The notes: a model not told the origin generated them from the letters alone. A stretch of DNA of 64,000 bases from Paenibacillus aceris (GCF_017874035.1 NZ_JAGGKV010000015.1:1-64000), one strand, 5' to 3'; numbered from the stretch's first letter, positions 18,598 through 28,766 are shown. Made by a program: numbers and translations.

Positions 18598-20332
18598 ACA
18601 TCTCCTTTAAACATACCTGCTGGGAATATTGCGCGGACACGGGTTATTTCATTCGGAATGCTAATGATTTGCAGCCCAAACTGTGCTCCGTAGTGAAGTC
18701 TTATTCGACCATGAATATTGTTTAACCCAATTCTTTTCCTTTTTAGCTCTAGATCACTCGGTTCTGAATCTAAAATATGCTTTATTCGATCCGTTGGAAT
18801 TCCCTCGCCTTGATCAACGACTTCTATCATGACGATACCGCCCTGCTCGTATGCTTGAATAGTAATCGAACCTTCGATTCCCCCTCCGTTATAGCCATGG
18901 AAGATACTATTCTCCACAATGGGCTGCAGAAGCATTCGAAATACGGGGAAATCCATTAATCCATCTTCGATATTCTCAATCAAGTGGAAGTGCCTGTTAT
19001 AACGGATGTTCTGAATTGCGATATAGTCCGCTACATTTAGCAATTCCTGACGTAGTGAAACCTTCTCCGAAGCGTCGGCTATCCCGTATTCCAATATTGA
19101 AATGAGCGATCCGATCACCACATCTACTTTCTCTATTTGTCCCAGGCGTATAACATTGCTAATAGATCCAAGCGTGTTATACAAAAAATGAGGATTTATT
19201 TGCGATTGCAGTACTTGGATCTCCAGCTTCCGCTCAAGTTCATTATGAAGCTCTGCTCGCCGAATCAGTTCCACAATTTGTTGCAGCATACGGTCGAAGG
19301 CTCGGGAAAGGTCGCCGAATTCATCATTTCGGTTCATCGTCATTGTCGTTGTCAGATCGCCTTGCTCCACCCGTTTCATTTTTATTTTGAGCGCATAGAG
19401 TGGATTCCTTATATATTTGGCAATAAAAAAGGAAATGAACAGACTTAATAGAAGACCGGCAACCAGAAGCCCAATATAATAGGTTTCCAATCTGGACAAC
19501 GCAGCTTCCAAGCGAGATTCATCGTTGATCGAGATGATAGACCAATTGAATTTCTCTGTCGATTTCTTCAAAATGGAGACCGGCATGCCATACTTGGTAT
19601 GCAGTTGAAGGCTCGTTCCCGTAGTATCAAGAATTTGTTCCGCCGACGTTTCTCCGATTGAAAACGTATGATCTTGAATATTAGGGGTCCTCTATTTTCC
19701 GAAAATCCGGCAATAATTTTACCCGTTGTGGTGATCAGAGCCAGATTCATTTGTTCTTTTTTATTAATCTTGAACAAGGTTTCTTCAATGGCATTAAGAT
19801 CCAAATCTACTGCAATGGCCATAGGAAACGGAGAGTCGTTCAGATATCGAACCATCGTAACTGTCCAGCCGGAATACTTAGATTTATAAGGATCACTGAC
19901 AAATGTAGTCCGTCTGTTCTTGTCGACCGCATCAAACAAAGGTTTTCTGTCAGATAAAGGTTCATCGAAAATTCGCGTGGGCGTACTTCCGCCTAGAATG
20001 GATAAATCGCTCTTGATTAAGTAAATGTTACTGACGTAATTACTATTGAGCTCATACAGCTCTCTTAATTGCTTTTTAATCACTTCCGTATTGTTAATGT
20101 TTGCTTTCACCGATGTTTCGACCGAGAACAAAATTGTCTGGAAAGAGGAAAAATTAACCGTTAAATACTGGTCAACTTTATCCAATATTTGATTTGTATA
20201 ATATATGTCATTGGTTCTTATTTCCTTTTGGACATAGCGATAGGACAATTGGCTTACTAAGATTATGCAGCTTAATACAAACGCAAACACGATAAAAAAT
20301 AATTTTAAAGGCAAGCTGATTCTTCTTCGCAT
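18594..20332 (-). pseudogene. Sensor histidine kinase (YesM type), frameshifted in this sequence
   Basis: Two adjacent frames form one kinase. Frame one (20332 to about 19682) gives an N-terminal membrane helix and a dCache-like sensor domain, ending after GFSENRGP. Frame two (to 18594) gives a second membrane helix, HAMP, the phosphorylation helix with QSQINPHFLYNTL, and a HATPase with VENSIFHG, DQGEGIP and GIGLNNIHGR. One missing base in a run of four C (minus strand, about 19681-19685) separates them; a fifth C would restore GPPNIQDHTF and a kinase of about 579 residues. It is either a real mutation or a homopolymer error. Its regulator and transporter genes are intact, which favours an error or a very recent mutation. 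Confidence 0.85.
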
Positions 20333-20380
20333 CGGTCATCTTCCTTTTAATTCTGTATTAAACTAAGAATAGCATAGGAC

Positions 20381-20418
20381 AACAAAGAGAGGGGCAATTT
20401 ATCGCCACTCTCTTTGTT
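20381..20418 (-). other. Intercistronic hairpin between binding protein and kinase genes
   Basis: A perfect 11-bp stem (AACAAAGAGAG with CTCTCTTTGTT) lies just after the binding-protein stop codon, with no T tract after it. Such hairpins usually protect the 3' end of the abundant binding-protein mRNA and reduce read-through into regulatory genes. Confidence 0.65.
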
Positions 20419-20421
20419 TAT

Positions 20422-22008
20422 TTACTTGATTAAGCCTGCTTCTTTAAATTGCTTAACCGCTGTATCCTTATATGTTTGCATATCAAACTTGGTATCCAAT
20501 GTTTTGAGGAATTGATCCCAGTTCGTAAGAGGGTCTTTGCCCGACATAAATTTGACTAAGCTTTCATTAATGAAACGTGTGCGGTCAGCTGCCAAGGTAT
20601 CGCTAGGGTCTGCAGTCAATAAATTTCCGGGTAAAGTAAGACCTACATATTGCTGATTGTTCGTGAACGCTTCTGTCGTCTTCGGATTCTGGAAGCTGAA
20701 GTACTCGGCATCATCGCCTCGGCGCGGCATTCTATAATGATCGACCCATAGGTACTTTTCTTTCATTTCCTTGGATAATTCAGAGGTTTTATTTTTGATC
20801 TTGCCGTCTACGACATCCCAATGAATCCCTTTAATTCCGTATGCAAAATTCGGATAGGCTTCTTTGTCCGTAAAGAGATATTCCAGCATAGACAAGATCC
20901 GAATGATTTTTTCCTTGTCCGCTTTCTTGGAAATGGCCCATGAATTGCCTTGGAACGATTTTCTCTCCACGATTTGATCACCGTAAGGCCCTTTCATTGG
21001 AGGAATGACGATCCATTCCGGAATCTCTCCGCCGATTTCTTTCATCTTCTGCTGATAATCTGGTTCCAATCTGCGGGCATCTCTAATCATGAAGCCAACT
21101 TTACCTTTAAATAACTTTTGGTCTAACAAATCTGGTGTATTCATCGTCACCCAGTCGGGGTCGACAACTTTCGCTGTCATCATTTTATTGATGTAAGCGA
21201 GCGCCTCTTTCATTTTGGGATCGATAAAAAGGAATACCGGTTTATTGTCTTTCACTTCAATGGCTGAAGGCGGATTAACGCCGAACATCCACATCAGGCT
21301 ATCGAAGCCGTAGGTTTGTAGATTGCCTTCTTTATTCATACCGCCTATGAATCCGTACGTATCGTTTTTGCCGTTTCCGTCCGGGTCTTTCTCTGTAAAG
21401 GCTTTCATTACTTCGAACAGCTCATCAGGAGTTGTCGGCACTTTCATATTCAGCTTTTTCAGCCAATCGTTGCGGATAAAGAAGCTTCGACTGATCCCGT
21501 TTACATTATCATAACCCGGAACGCCAATGGTTTTTCCCAGATATGACGTCGCATCCCAAGAGTCTTTACCGAAACGCTTCTGCAACTCAGGAAATTGATC
21601 CAAGTAAGGCGTCAAATCCGCAAGAACACCTTGATCATAATATTGCGCGAGATCGGCCCGACTTTTCAAGAAGAGCAAATCTGGAATATCCCCGCCTGCA
21701 ATGAGCGTGTTCAGTTTGGTTGTTGCTTGCCCAGCTTGAGGAATCATCATATCCAAGTCGATGTTCATTGCCTTTTCCAACATTTGGCGTTGAATATCTT
21801 CATCACGTGGAGGTATCGGAGCGGCAGCATTGAAAGTACCTTGGTTAAACATCGAGATTTTCATTTTGTTCGCAAACTTGTTAGCCTCGGATTGAGGGCT
21901 GCTCGAAGCTTTCGGTTTAACTTCTTCTGCGTCCCCACATCCTGACAATAGCGTTCCCAGCCCTACTATAGCAGCCAGAACAGTAAATGAAATCTTTTTA
22001 CGTTGCAT
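20422..22008 (-). CDS. Sugar ABC transporter substrate-binding lipoprotein (LplA-like)
   Basis: About 528 residues. A lipoprotein signal peptide ends in the lipobox LLSGC, so the mature protein is anchored outside the membrane. The body is an extracellular solute-binding protein of family 1: FEVMKAFTEKDPDGNGKNDTYGF is the conserved DPDGNG loop of LplA-like proteins. These bind oligosaccharides for LplB/YtcP permeases; the ATPase (MsmX type) is usually encoded elsewhere, as here. ATG 22008 is preferred to the upstream ATG at 22044 because AAGGAGAGGT lies 4 bases ahead of it. Third gene of the operon. Confidence 0.93.
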   Translation of the reverse strand: MQRKKISFTVLAAIVGLGTLLSGCGDAEEVKPKASSSPQSEANKFANKMKISMFNQGTFNAAAPIPPRDEDIQRQMLEKAMNIDLDMMIPQAGQATTKLNTLIAGGDIPDLLFLKSRADLAQYYDQGVLADLTPYLDQFPELQKRFGKDSWDATSYLGKTIGVPGYDNVNGISRSFFIRNDWLKKLNMKVPTTPDELFEVMKAFTEKDPDGNGKNDTYGFIGGMNKEGNLQTYGFDSLMWMFGVNPPSAIEVKDNKPVFLFIDPKMKEALAYINKMMTAKVVDPDWVTMNTPDLLDQKLFKGKVGFMIRDARRLEPDYQQKMKEIGGEIPEWIVIPPMKGPYGDQIVERKSFQGNSWAISKKADKEKIIRILSMLEYLFTDKEAYPNFAYGIKGIHWDVVDGKIKNKTSELSKEMKEKYLWVDHYRMPRRGDDAEYFSFQNPKTTEAFTNNQQYVGLTLPGNLLTADPSDTLAADRTRFINESLVKFMSGKDPLTNWDQFLKTLDTKFDMQTYKDTAVKQFKEAGLIK

Positions 22009-22079
22009 ATTGACCTCTCCTTTTGCATGTATATATATTATCACGGTGTCCCCGCAACAACCTAGGTAGGAATTGCCTT

Positions 22080-22949
22080 TTAACCTTTAATCGATCCCAT
22101 GAGCACACCCTTAGTAAAATGCTTTTGCATAAATGGATAAACGATCAAAATAGGAACCGTAGTCACGACGACAGCAGCCATTTGCACAGCGAACTTGCTA
22201 ACCGTACCGGAATTGGCAATCGAATCAGCGCTTTGTGTTGCGACGTTAAGCAGAATGTTGCGCAAGACAACTTGAAGCGGCATTAAGTTCGAATCATTCA
22301 AGTAAACAATAGCATCGAAATAACTGTTCCAATGCCCCACTGCGTAAAATAAAGAAATTGTGGCAAGGACGGGTAAGGACAGGGGTAAAATGATCCTCCA
22401 TAGCGACTGAAGTTCACTTGCGCCATCTACCCTCGCCGATTCCTCGATTTCAGCAGGCAATTGCTCGAAAAAGCCTTTAATGATCACCAGATTAAATGCA
22501 CTAATAAGATGCGGAATAATCAATACCCACGGACTGTTTAGCAATCCCAGTGAGCGGATTAACAAATAAGTCGGAATTAATCCTCCGCCAAACATCATGG
22601 TAAACACAATGAATATTAAAAATGAGCTTCGTCCCGGCAAATATTTTTTGGACAACGGGTAAGCCGCTATTATCGTAAAAAACACATTTAGCGCAGTGCC
22701 TACAATCGTTCGAAACAAAGTAATTTTATACGCCTGCCCTATACCATGAGAAATGAATACTTCTTTATAGGCTACAAGGGTAAAGGATTCTGGTATAATA
22801 ACAATTCCTTTTCTTAACACTTCCGATTCTGGCGTCACGGAAACAGCAACCACATATAGAAAGGGAAGCAAACAAAGTAGGGATAGCACAATAAGAATCA
22901 TATAAACGGCTGCTTGCCATACTTTCTCCCCGATTGTCAGATTAATCAT
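22080..22949 (-). CDS. Carbohydrate ABC transporter permease (YtcP/LplC type)
   Basis: 289 residues with about six membrane helices. The EAA loop reads EESARVDGASELQSLWRIILPLSLP, which contacts the shared ATPase. The C-terminus PFMQKHFTKGVLMGSIKG is the signature ending of YtcP-like permeases. Ribosome site GAGGTGG, 8-9 bases from the ATG. It is 12 bases downstream of its partner permease and 71 bases before the binding-protein gene. Confidence 0.93.
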   Translation of the reverse strand: MINLTIGEKVWQAAVYMILIVLSLLCLLPFLYVVAVSVTPESEVLRKGIVIIPESFTLVAYKEVFISHGIGQAYKITLFRTIVGTALNVFFTIIAAYPLSKKYLPGRSSFLIFIVFTMMFGGGLIPTYLLIRSLGLLNSPWVLIIPHLISAFNLVIIKGFFEQLPAEIEESARVDGASELQSLWRIILPLSLPVLATISLFYAVGHWNSYFDAIVYLNDSNLMPLQVVLRNILLNVATQSADSIANSGTVSKFAVQMAAVVVTTVPILIVYPFMQKHFTKGVLMGSIKG

Positions 22950-22961
22950 ACGAAAACCACC

Positions 22962-23909
22962 TCACCAAATTTGCCCATCGAATTTTTTAGCGAGCTTGTT
23001 CGCAGCCAAAACTAAAACAAATCCGATGACAGCTTTAAATAATCCCACAGCAGTAGCCAAGCCAATCTTAAGTCGCTCCAACCCTTCACGGTATACCCAC
23101 GTGTCGATAATATCGATCTTCTCCTGGTTAAAGCTGTTAGCAAACATGAATATTTGGTCAAAGCCAGCATCCAGAATATGGCTTAATTTAAGGATCAGCA
23201 TCAGAATAATAACTCCTCGAATGCCGGGTAATGTGACATGCCATAGCTGTCTCCACTTGGAAGCGCCATCAATTCGAGCCGCTTCATATAAGCTTGGATC
23301 GATTCCTGCTAATGCGGCAAGGTATAATATCGCTCCCCATCCAATATCCTTCCATATTTCAGATAAGATGATCAGAAGTCTGCCCCAAGCAGGTTCCGTT
23401 AGAAAAGATATGGGCCCAACACCATTTTCCTTCAAAATCATATTAAAAAGGCCATCACCTGGGGCTAATAATGCCACCATCAGTCCATAAACAATGACCC
23501 ATGACAGAAAATGGGGCAAATATGTGATCGTTTGTACGATTTTCTTAAACCATTGGGTATAAACTTCATTGAGAAGCAAAGCTAGTACGATGGGAGCGGA
23601 GAAACCGAACAATAACTTATACAGCGATATGATAATCGTATTTCTCATGATGTCCCAGAAATAAACACCGTTAATAAAATCTTTAAAGTTTTTCAATCCC
23701 ACCCATGGGCTATCCCATAGTCCCAAAGCCAGGTTATAGTTTTTAAAAGCAATAATGATTCCCGCCATAGGAATGTATTTGAATACTGCAAAGTAAACTA
23801 ATGCCGGGAATAAAAGAGCATACATCACTTTATACTTTTGTATCGTTCTTATCCATGAATTCCGCTTTTTGGGGAGGGGAATGGCGTCCGCTGCCAATTT
23901 CGCTTGCAT
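22962..23909 (-). CDS. Carbohydrate ABC transporter permease (LplB type), first gene of the operon
   Basis: 315 residues, about six membrane helices. The EAA loop is LYEAARIDGASKWRQLWHVTLPGI and the C-terminus ANKLAKKFDGQIW is typical of LplB-like permeases. It pairs with the next permease to form the channel. SD GAGGTGATGAT precedes the ATG. The leader region 23910-24004 has an extended -10-like TGCTATTAT but no good -35, as expected for an AraC-activated promoter, and carries the AT-rich repeat copy B upstream. Confidence 0.93.
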   Translation of the reverse strand: MQAKLAADAIPLPKKRNSWIRTIQKYKVMYALLFPALVYFAVFKYIPMAGIIIAFKNYNLALGLWDSPWVGLKNFKDFINGVYFWDIMRNTIIISLYKLLFGFSAPIVLALLLNEVYTQWFKKIVQTITYLPHFLSWVIVYGLMVALLAPGDGLFNMILKENGVGPISFLTEPAWGRLLIILSEIWKDIGWGAILYLAALAGIDPSLYEAARIDGASKWRQLWHVTLPGIRGVIILMLILKLSHILDAGFDQIFMFANSFNQEKIDIIDTWVYREGLERLKIGLATAVGLFKAVIGFVLVLAANKLAKKFDGQIW

Positions 23910-23961
23910 ATCATCACCTCGTCTTTATTTATATTTGTATAATAGCATCCCCCTATTGGAT

Positions 23962-24004
23962 AAATTTCTGTAATTTCAAGAATTTCTTATAAGATATTAA
24001 GTAA
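23962..24004. repeat. 43-bp AT-rich repeat, copy B (candidate operator)
   Basis: A near-copy of 13300-13343. It sits immediately upstream of the putative -10 of the LplB operon, where a YesN-type activator would bind. The repeat contains two half-sites rich in AATTTCTTA. Binding is inferred, not shown. Confidence 0.5.
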
Positions 24005-24038
24005 GTACGGCCTTGCACAATTCCAATACAATCAGCAT

Positions 24039-24090
24039 AAAAAAACGGACAGAGTGAGAGCAACCGTTTCTAGGTGCTTTCACTTGTCCG
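24039..24090 (-). terminator. Terminator of the methyltransferase gene
   Basis: On the minus strand CGGACAAGTGAAAGC pairs imperfectly with GCTCTCACTCTGTCCG, followed by seven T. It lies 78 bases after the stop at 24168. Confidence 0.8.
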
Positions 24091-24167
24091 CAATCAGGAG
24101 AAGGATTGGGTTTGGCTGCTGCTTGATCACACCACTGGGGATAGGAGGACGCACTTTGATACTTTCA

Positions 24168-24968
24168 TCATCCCTTTGTGGCCTGCAACGAGAACGTAAG
24201 TGGAATATCGTTGGTGGAGTCTTTCCATCGCCATCGCCCCTCTTCGCTCTGCACCATGAACGGGAAACGTCGGTTGCTCCCATGGGAGAACTCATGAAGA
24301 TAGTCCAAGCGCAAGCCGGCAGCGATCAAGGCGTTCAGGATATCACTGAAACTAAAACTCCAGGAATACTCGACGCTCCGCTGATTGGCCGCAGGATCGG
24401 AAAATGGCAGTAAACCCTCGATCCGAATGGGTTGCTCCGTATGAAAGTATGGGTAGCGCGTGTGCAAATCCGTTACATCGGCAGAATCATCAAAGACATT
24501 GAGAAACGGATGCTCCTCCTGAAGGTACAAGATGCCTCCTGGTTTGAGGAAATGCGCGATGATCTTCGCCCACTGACCCAGATCGGAGAGCCAAAACAAG
24601 ACACCGCCTGTCGTATAGATAATATCGAACTTATCTTCGAGTACCTGAGGCAACTTATAGATATCTGTGCACATAAAACGCGCGCCTAAACCTGTTTCCT
24701 GAGTTAAACGCTCGGCGAGCGCGATTGCATCCTCGGAAAAATCTACCCCGGTAACGTGAGCACCAAGACGAGCCCAGGAGAGCGTATCCAAACCAAAATG
24801 GCATTGGAGGTGCAGCATCGACTTACCCGCTACATCGTTCAGTTCCTCGAGTTCAATCGGATTCAGAGTAGATTTGCCTACTTTGAACCCAGCGATATCG
24901 TATCTGGCGGCATTGACGGCAGTGCGGGCGTTCCAATGCACGCGGTTACTTTTCGTATAATCAGTCAT
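24168..24968 (-). CDS. Class I SAM-dependent methyltransferase
   Basis: 266 residues, soluble. Motif I is MLHLQCHFGLDTLSWARLG, with the acidic ribose ligand in VTGVDFS. KFDIIYTTGGVLFWL is motif IV and FLKPGGILYLQEEHP is the post-IV strand. It should methylate a small molecule with S-adenosylmethionine; the substrate is not predictable. Ribosome site GAGGTGA, 7 bases from the ATG. It is monocistronic, with its own terminator, and is divergent from the AraC-type gene at 25317. Confidence 0.88.
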   Translation of the reverse strand: MTDYTKSNRVHWNARTAVNAARYDIAGFKVGKSTLNPIELEELNDVAGKSMLHLQCHFGLDTLSWARLGAHVTGVDFSEDAIALAERLTQETGLGARFMCTDIYKLPQVLEDKFDIIYTTGGVLFWLSDLGQWAKIIAHFLKPGGILYLQEEHPFLNVFDDSADVTDLHTRYPYFHTEQPIRIEGLLPFSDPAANQRSVEYSWSFSFSDILNALIAAGLRLDYLHEFSHGSNRRFPFMVQSEEGRWRWKDSTNDIPLTFSLQATKG

Positions 24969-25316
24969 GGTCTATTCACCTCGTCTCTTAGAATGGACTT
25001 CCATATTATACCATGTCGTGGTAATTAATCCTCCTCCCTATTTTTTGTTAGCTGCAAAATTAAAATCACAGTAGTACTCCCTTTGCAGACCTTTGTTTTC
25101 ACCAGAGTCCATTATTTATTACCAATTATATGTTTCCACATATTGGAACTATCCTGTTAAGGTTTAATGTATTGAAATGCCTGTATCAAGCGTATTCACT
25201 TATACAAGCATGATCCCTGAATATTTTGCATATAAAGTACGACAGTGAAAGGTCGCAAATGTATGAAGCAGAACTGTTATTTCATTGCATATGGATTATT
25301 TTAGAGGAGCGTTTTT
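24969..25316. other. Divergent intergenic region, no gene seen
   Basis: About 350 bases between divergent genes. It must hold both promoters. I see no convincing sigma-A pair or operator palindrome. Confidence 0.4.
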
Positions 25317-27548
25317 ATGACCAAACCATGGTTTTATCGGCTTCTATTCTCTTATCTGCCTGTATTTTTCATGATCACTTCTGTACTCATAGTGCTTATT
25401 ATTCTTTCGATCAGCCAATTGTCCAAAAAAGAAGCTGAAAATGCAAATAAAACGTATGCTTTACATATCATGCAGTCGGTTGACTATACCTTGAAGACGA
25501 TAGATGAATATGTGATCAAGGAATTGCAGACAAATCAGCGGATTGACCAGTTTTTTGACAACAGATTTGAAGGAAATCCCTATTACTCCGCTTATGAAGT
25601 CACAGAATTGATTCGGGGCATGATGAACTACAACAAGTTTATTGATTCGGTTTATTTCTACCGGGTTTCCGATCAAATGGTCATTAGTCCAAACACGATG
25701 ATAACAGCAGACCGTTTCGGCGATAAAGCCTTTATCGAAGAGATGATAAAGAGCCCTTCTAAGTATCAGCTGACAAATCAGCGGATCTTTAAAGAATTTA
25801 CTGAGATTGATCAACGTAAGGTTGTCATTTCGTTAGTACGAAAGATTCCTCTGTTATCCGGGCAAAAAGGCATCATTGTTGTCAATATCAGTTTGGATTC
25901 TATTGTAGGAATGGTCGGTGAAATGTCCAATTCAAAGATCAGCTTCATCAAAGTATATGATCCCGAAGGCAACCAGCTGATGGCTTCCGGAAACGCAGAT
26001 GGAGCTGTAGGATCTAGGAAAAGAGGATCTGAGCTGACTCGTATCCATTCCAATTATACAAACTGGGAATACCGCAGTGGTCTCAACGATGAGTATTTAT
26101 TTACCTTCACCTCTGTCTTCTCTTATGTATGGATCGGAATGGGACTGGTTATGGTTGTTCTTGGCGGGGTCTGGATGACCTATGTGACACATCGTAATTA
26201 TCAGCCGATTAAGTTGATTATGTCCCGAATCCATGCATATTCCAAACTGAAGTCAATGGGTATGGAGGGTAAGAAAAAAGACGAGTTCCAGTATATTGAT
26301 CGAGTCATAAGCAATCTCATGGAGTTATCCAGCCGCTATGAGAAGCAGCATGAGGAAGATATCGTATTCAGACAGAGGCACTTTTTCAAAGAATGGCTGG
26401 AGGGCAGTCGGGTGGTAGATGATGAAGAGTGGAAGGCCGAGATGAATCGGCTGGAATTGCCTTATGGCTTCGGTCAACTTGCTGCAGCAGTCATCGAGAT
26501 GGATAAATATATGGAAGTAGTCCGAATGTTCTCTCAAAAGGATCAAGAACTGTTCAAATTTGTACTAAGCCGGATCGTTTATGAAACAGCTGACTTGCTT
26601 AGCCTGATTGTGTGGGCGGAATGGACGGCTACGCATAGGCTTAGTGTTGTGATATTTGCTGATGAGAATGTCAAAAACAGTGAGAAGCTCGCAGCCAATC
26701 TGTGCGAAAATGTTCGCTCCTGGGTCGCGCAGCATCTGCATTTTCGCATTACTCTGGGAGTCGGGCATGTGGTCGGACAAGTTCAGGAGCTTGTTCATTC
26801 CTACGAGGCTGCCACCCATGTTCTTCGCTTCAAATCGACCTTAGGGACGAATCGAGTTCTGTATCATTGGGAATCCGAAGCGTCCGCAGAGAAGGAAATG
26901 TATAAGCACTTGCCTATGATCAAATCACTTGCTCAGTGTTTTCGTTTGGGAGACAAGGGTTGGAAGCTGCACTTTGAGCAAATTTTCACCGAATTAAAAG
27001 TCGGGTTATTCTCATACGATGAGATCCGGAATCTCATGAATTATTTAGTTTATTATTTACACAGGGAAATGATGGAGCTCTCAGCTGAGCTGCGGGAGTT
27101 ATGGCTAATCGTACTGCCCCAGCTGAACGACGCCATTGAACAGTTCGATACGATCGAAGAATTATATGCAGAGTGGTTTCACCTATTAGAAGAAGTGTCG
27201 CAGCGGATGGCTGGTATTCGTGAAGACAGAAGCACGCATGCAGTCATGAACCAGATTCGCACCTACATGGAGACGCACTATACAGATCCAGAGTTATCGC
27301 TTACCTCGCTTAGCGAGCAATTTCAGCTTCATGCCTCGCATGTCAGCCGCGCATTCAAAGAGGAGTTTGGCGAAAAATTCGTCGATTATCTCGTTAAGAT
27401 CCGGATGGAACAAGCGCAGAAGCTGCTACAGAGCAGTCGTTACTCCGTCCAGGACATTGGGGTCAAGGTTGGATACACGCATGCTATATCGTTTATTCGT
27501 GCCTTCAAGAAATATACGGGCGTCACGCCTGGCGACTACCGGAAGTAA
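25317..27548 (+). CDS. Membrane-anchored AraC-family transcriptional regulator (YesS/YtdP-like)
   Basis: 743 residues. A membrane helix at about 12-35 and a second at about 265-290 flank an extracellular dCache-type sensor (35-260). The middle region (about 340-640) is helical. A C-terminal AraC double HTH (about 640-743: LTSLSEQFQLHASHVSRAF, then VQDIGVKVGYTHAISFIRAF and KYTGVTPGDYRK) binds DNA. It has no receiver domain, so it senses and regulates in one chain, unlike the two-component pair of the other sugar operon. It should activate the downstream ABC transporter and glycosidase genes. SD GAGGAGCG, 5-6 bases before the ATG. Confidence 0.9.
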   Translation: MTKPWFYRLLFSYLPVFFMITSVLIVLIILSISQLSKKEAENANKTYALHIMQSVDYTLKTIDEYVIKELQTNQRIDQFFDNRFEGNPYYSAYEVTELIRGMMNYNKFIDSVYFYRVSDQMVISPNTMITADRFGDKAFIEEMIKSPSKYQLTNQRIFKEFTEIDQRKVVISLVRKIPLLSGQKGIIVVNISLDSIVGMVGEMSNSKISFIKVYDPEGNQLMASGNADGAVGSRKRGSELTRIHSNYTNWEYRSGLNDEYLFTFTSVFSYVWIGMGLVMVVLGGVWMTYVTHRNYQPIKLIMSRIHAYSKLKSMGMEGKKKDEFQYIDRVISNLMELSSRYEKQHEEDIVFRQRHFFKEWLEGSRVVDDEEWKAEMNRLELPYGFGQLAAAVIEMDKYMEVVRMFSQKDQELFKFVLSRIVYETADLLSLIVWAEWTATHRLSVVIFADENVKNSEKLAANLCENVRSWVAQHLHFRITLGVGHVVGQVQELVHSYEAATHVLRFKSTLGTNRVLYHWESEASAEKEMYKHLPMIKSLAQCFRLGDKGWKLHFEQIFTELKVGLFSYDEIRNLMNYLVYYLHREMMELSAELRELWLIVLPQLNDAIEQFDTIEELYAEWFHLLEEVSQRMAGIREDRSTHAVMNQIRTYMETHYTDPELSLTSLSEQFQLHASHVSRAFKEEFGEKFVDYLVKIRMEQAQKLLQSSRYSVQDIGVKVGYTHAISFIRAFKKYTGVTPGDYRK

Positions 27549-27572
27549 TAATAATGCCATTTTTCAAGAAAA

Positions 27573-27664
27573 GTTTATTCGTTAATTGTTGTTTATTCAC
27601 CTCGGTGTCAAATCCTCACAAGCCTTGTACAGCAAGGGATTTCAAAAGAGTTTATTCACTAATT
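27573..27664 (+). promoter_or_regulatory. Three GTTTATTC direct repeats, candidate AraC operators
   Basis: GTTTATTCGTTAATT at 27573, GTTTATTCAC at 27591 and GTTTATTCACTAATT at 27650. All three lie in the spacer between the AraC-type regulator and the LplB-type permease. Spacing of the first two is 18 bases; the third is 59 bases further on. Direct repeats in this position are typical AraC-family sites; binding is inferred. Confidence 0.45.
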
Positions 27665-27766
27665 CATGTATATTGAGAAAGATTGCACCTCTGAGGTACA
27701 TTGATTCCATCGACGGCAAGGGACAAAAGATGGTTCAATTTATACACGAAAGAAGGTGAAAAAACG

Positions 27767-28747
27767 ATGCCACATACACCGCTAGACAACATTCAATCAG
27801 CCCCCATGATTACTTCTCGAAGATTTACCCACCCTACTGCAAAGTCGCTGCAGCCCCGTCGTCGTTTCAAGCAAAATATGCCGCTGTTGATTATGTTTGT
27901 TCCGGTTATTGCTTACTTTATTATCTTTAGATATTTTCCAATACTAGGAAATATTATTGCCTTCAAGAACTATAACTTGATGGATGGCATATGGGGAAGC
28001 CCTTGGGTTGGCCTCAAGTATTTCAAGGCACTTTTCAGCCAACCCCAGACGCTGACTATCATCCGCAACACCGTCACATTGAGCTTATTAAGCATTGCCG
28101 CTGGATTTCCTTTTCCAATTATCATTGCCATCTTACTGAATGAAGTTCGCGCCATGCGGTTCAAAAAGATTGTGCAGACGCTGATCTATGTTCCTCACTT
28201 CTTTTCATGGGTCATTGTCGGAGGCATTGTCGTTACGATTTTCTCCCAGCAATCCGGTATCGTTAACAAGCTATTGGAGCTATGGACGGGTCACACCACT
28301 GCCTTCTTGTATCAGGAACATAGCTGGATAGCTATCTTCCTGGGTTCTGGGATTTGGAAGGAAGCCGGTTGGGGAGCGATCATCTATCTGGCGGCTCTTA
28401 CCTCGATCGATACGCATCTGTACGAATCTGCCAGCATCGACGGAGCGTCCAAATGGAAGCAGATCTGGTATGTCACGCTGCCTGGCATTCGCAGCACAAT
28501 TATTCTCATGCTGATTCTGAGTATGGGAAATGTCATGGAAGTCGGATTTGATCACGTGTACACGCTCCAAAATGCAGCCGTTTCGGATGTCTCGAATGTC
28601 ATCAGCACCTATATCTATATCGTAGGCGTTCAGGGAGGACAGTACAGTTTAACTACGGCGGTTGGGTTGTTTGAATCTCTGGTCGGTTTCTTCTTCGTCG
28701 TCCTTGCAAATCAACTGGCCCGTAAATTCGATCAAGGACTGTGGTAA
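27767..28747 (+). CDS. Carbohydrate ABC transporter permease (LplB type)
   Basis: About 326 residues with a basic N-terminus and six membrane helices. The EAA loop reads LYESASIDGASKWKQIWYVTLPGI, and the C-terminus ANQLARKFDQGLW is the LplB signature. The start is ATG 27767, with GAAGGTG 9 bases upstream; upstream in-frame codons lack a ribosome site. It is followed at 20 bases by the partner permease. Substrate is likely an oligosaccharide released by the 1685-residue glycosidase encoded downstream. Confidence 0.93.
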   Translation: MPHTPLDNIQSAPMITSRRFTHPTAKSLQPRRRFKQNMPLLIMFVPVIAYFIIFRYFPILGNIIAFKNYNLMDGIWGSPWVGLKYFKALFSQPQTLTIIRNTVTLSLLSIAAGFPFPIIIAILLNEVRAMRFKKIVQTLIYVPHFFSWVIVGGIVVTIFSQQSGIVNKLLELWTGHTTAFLYQEHSWIAIFLGSGIWKEAGWGAIIYLAALTSIDTHLYESASIDGASKWKQIWYVTLPGIRSTIILMLILSMGNVMEVGFDHVYTLQNAAVSDVSNVISTYIYIVGVQGGQYSLTTAVGLFESLVGFFFVVLANQLARKFDQGLW

Positions 28748-28766
28748 GAAAGGAGCCTCCCCCCTC

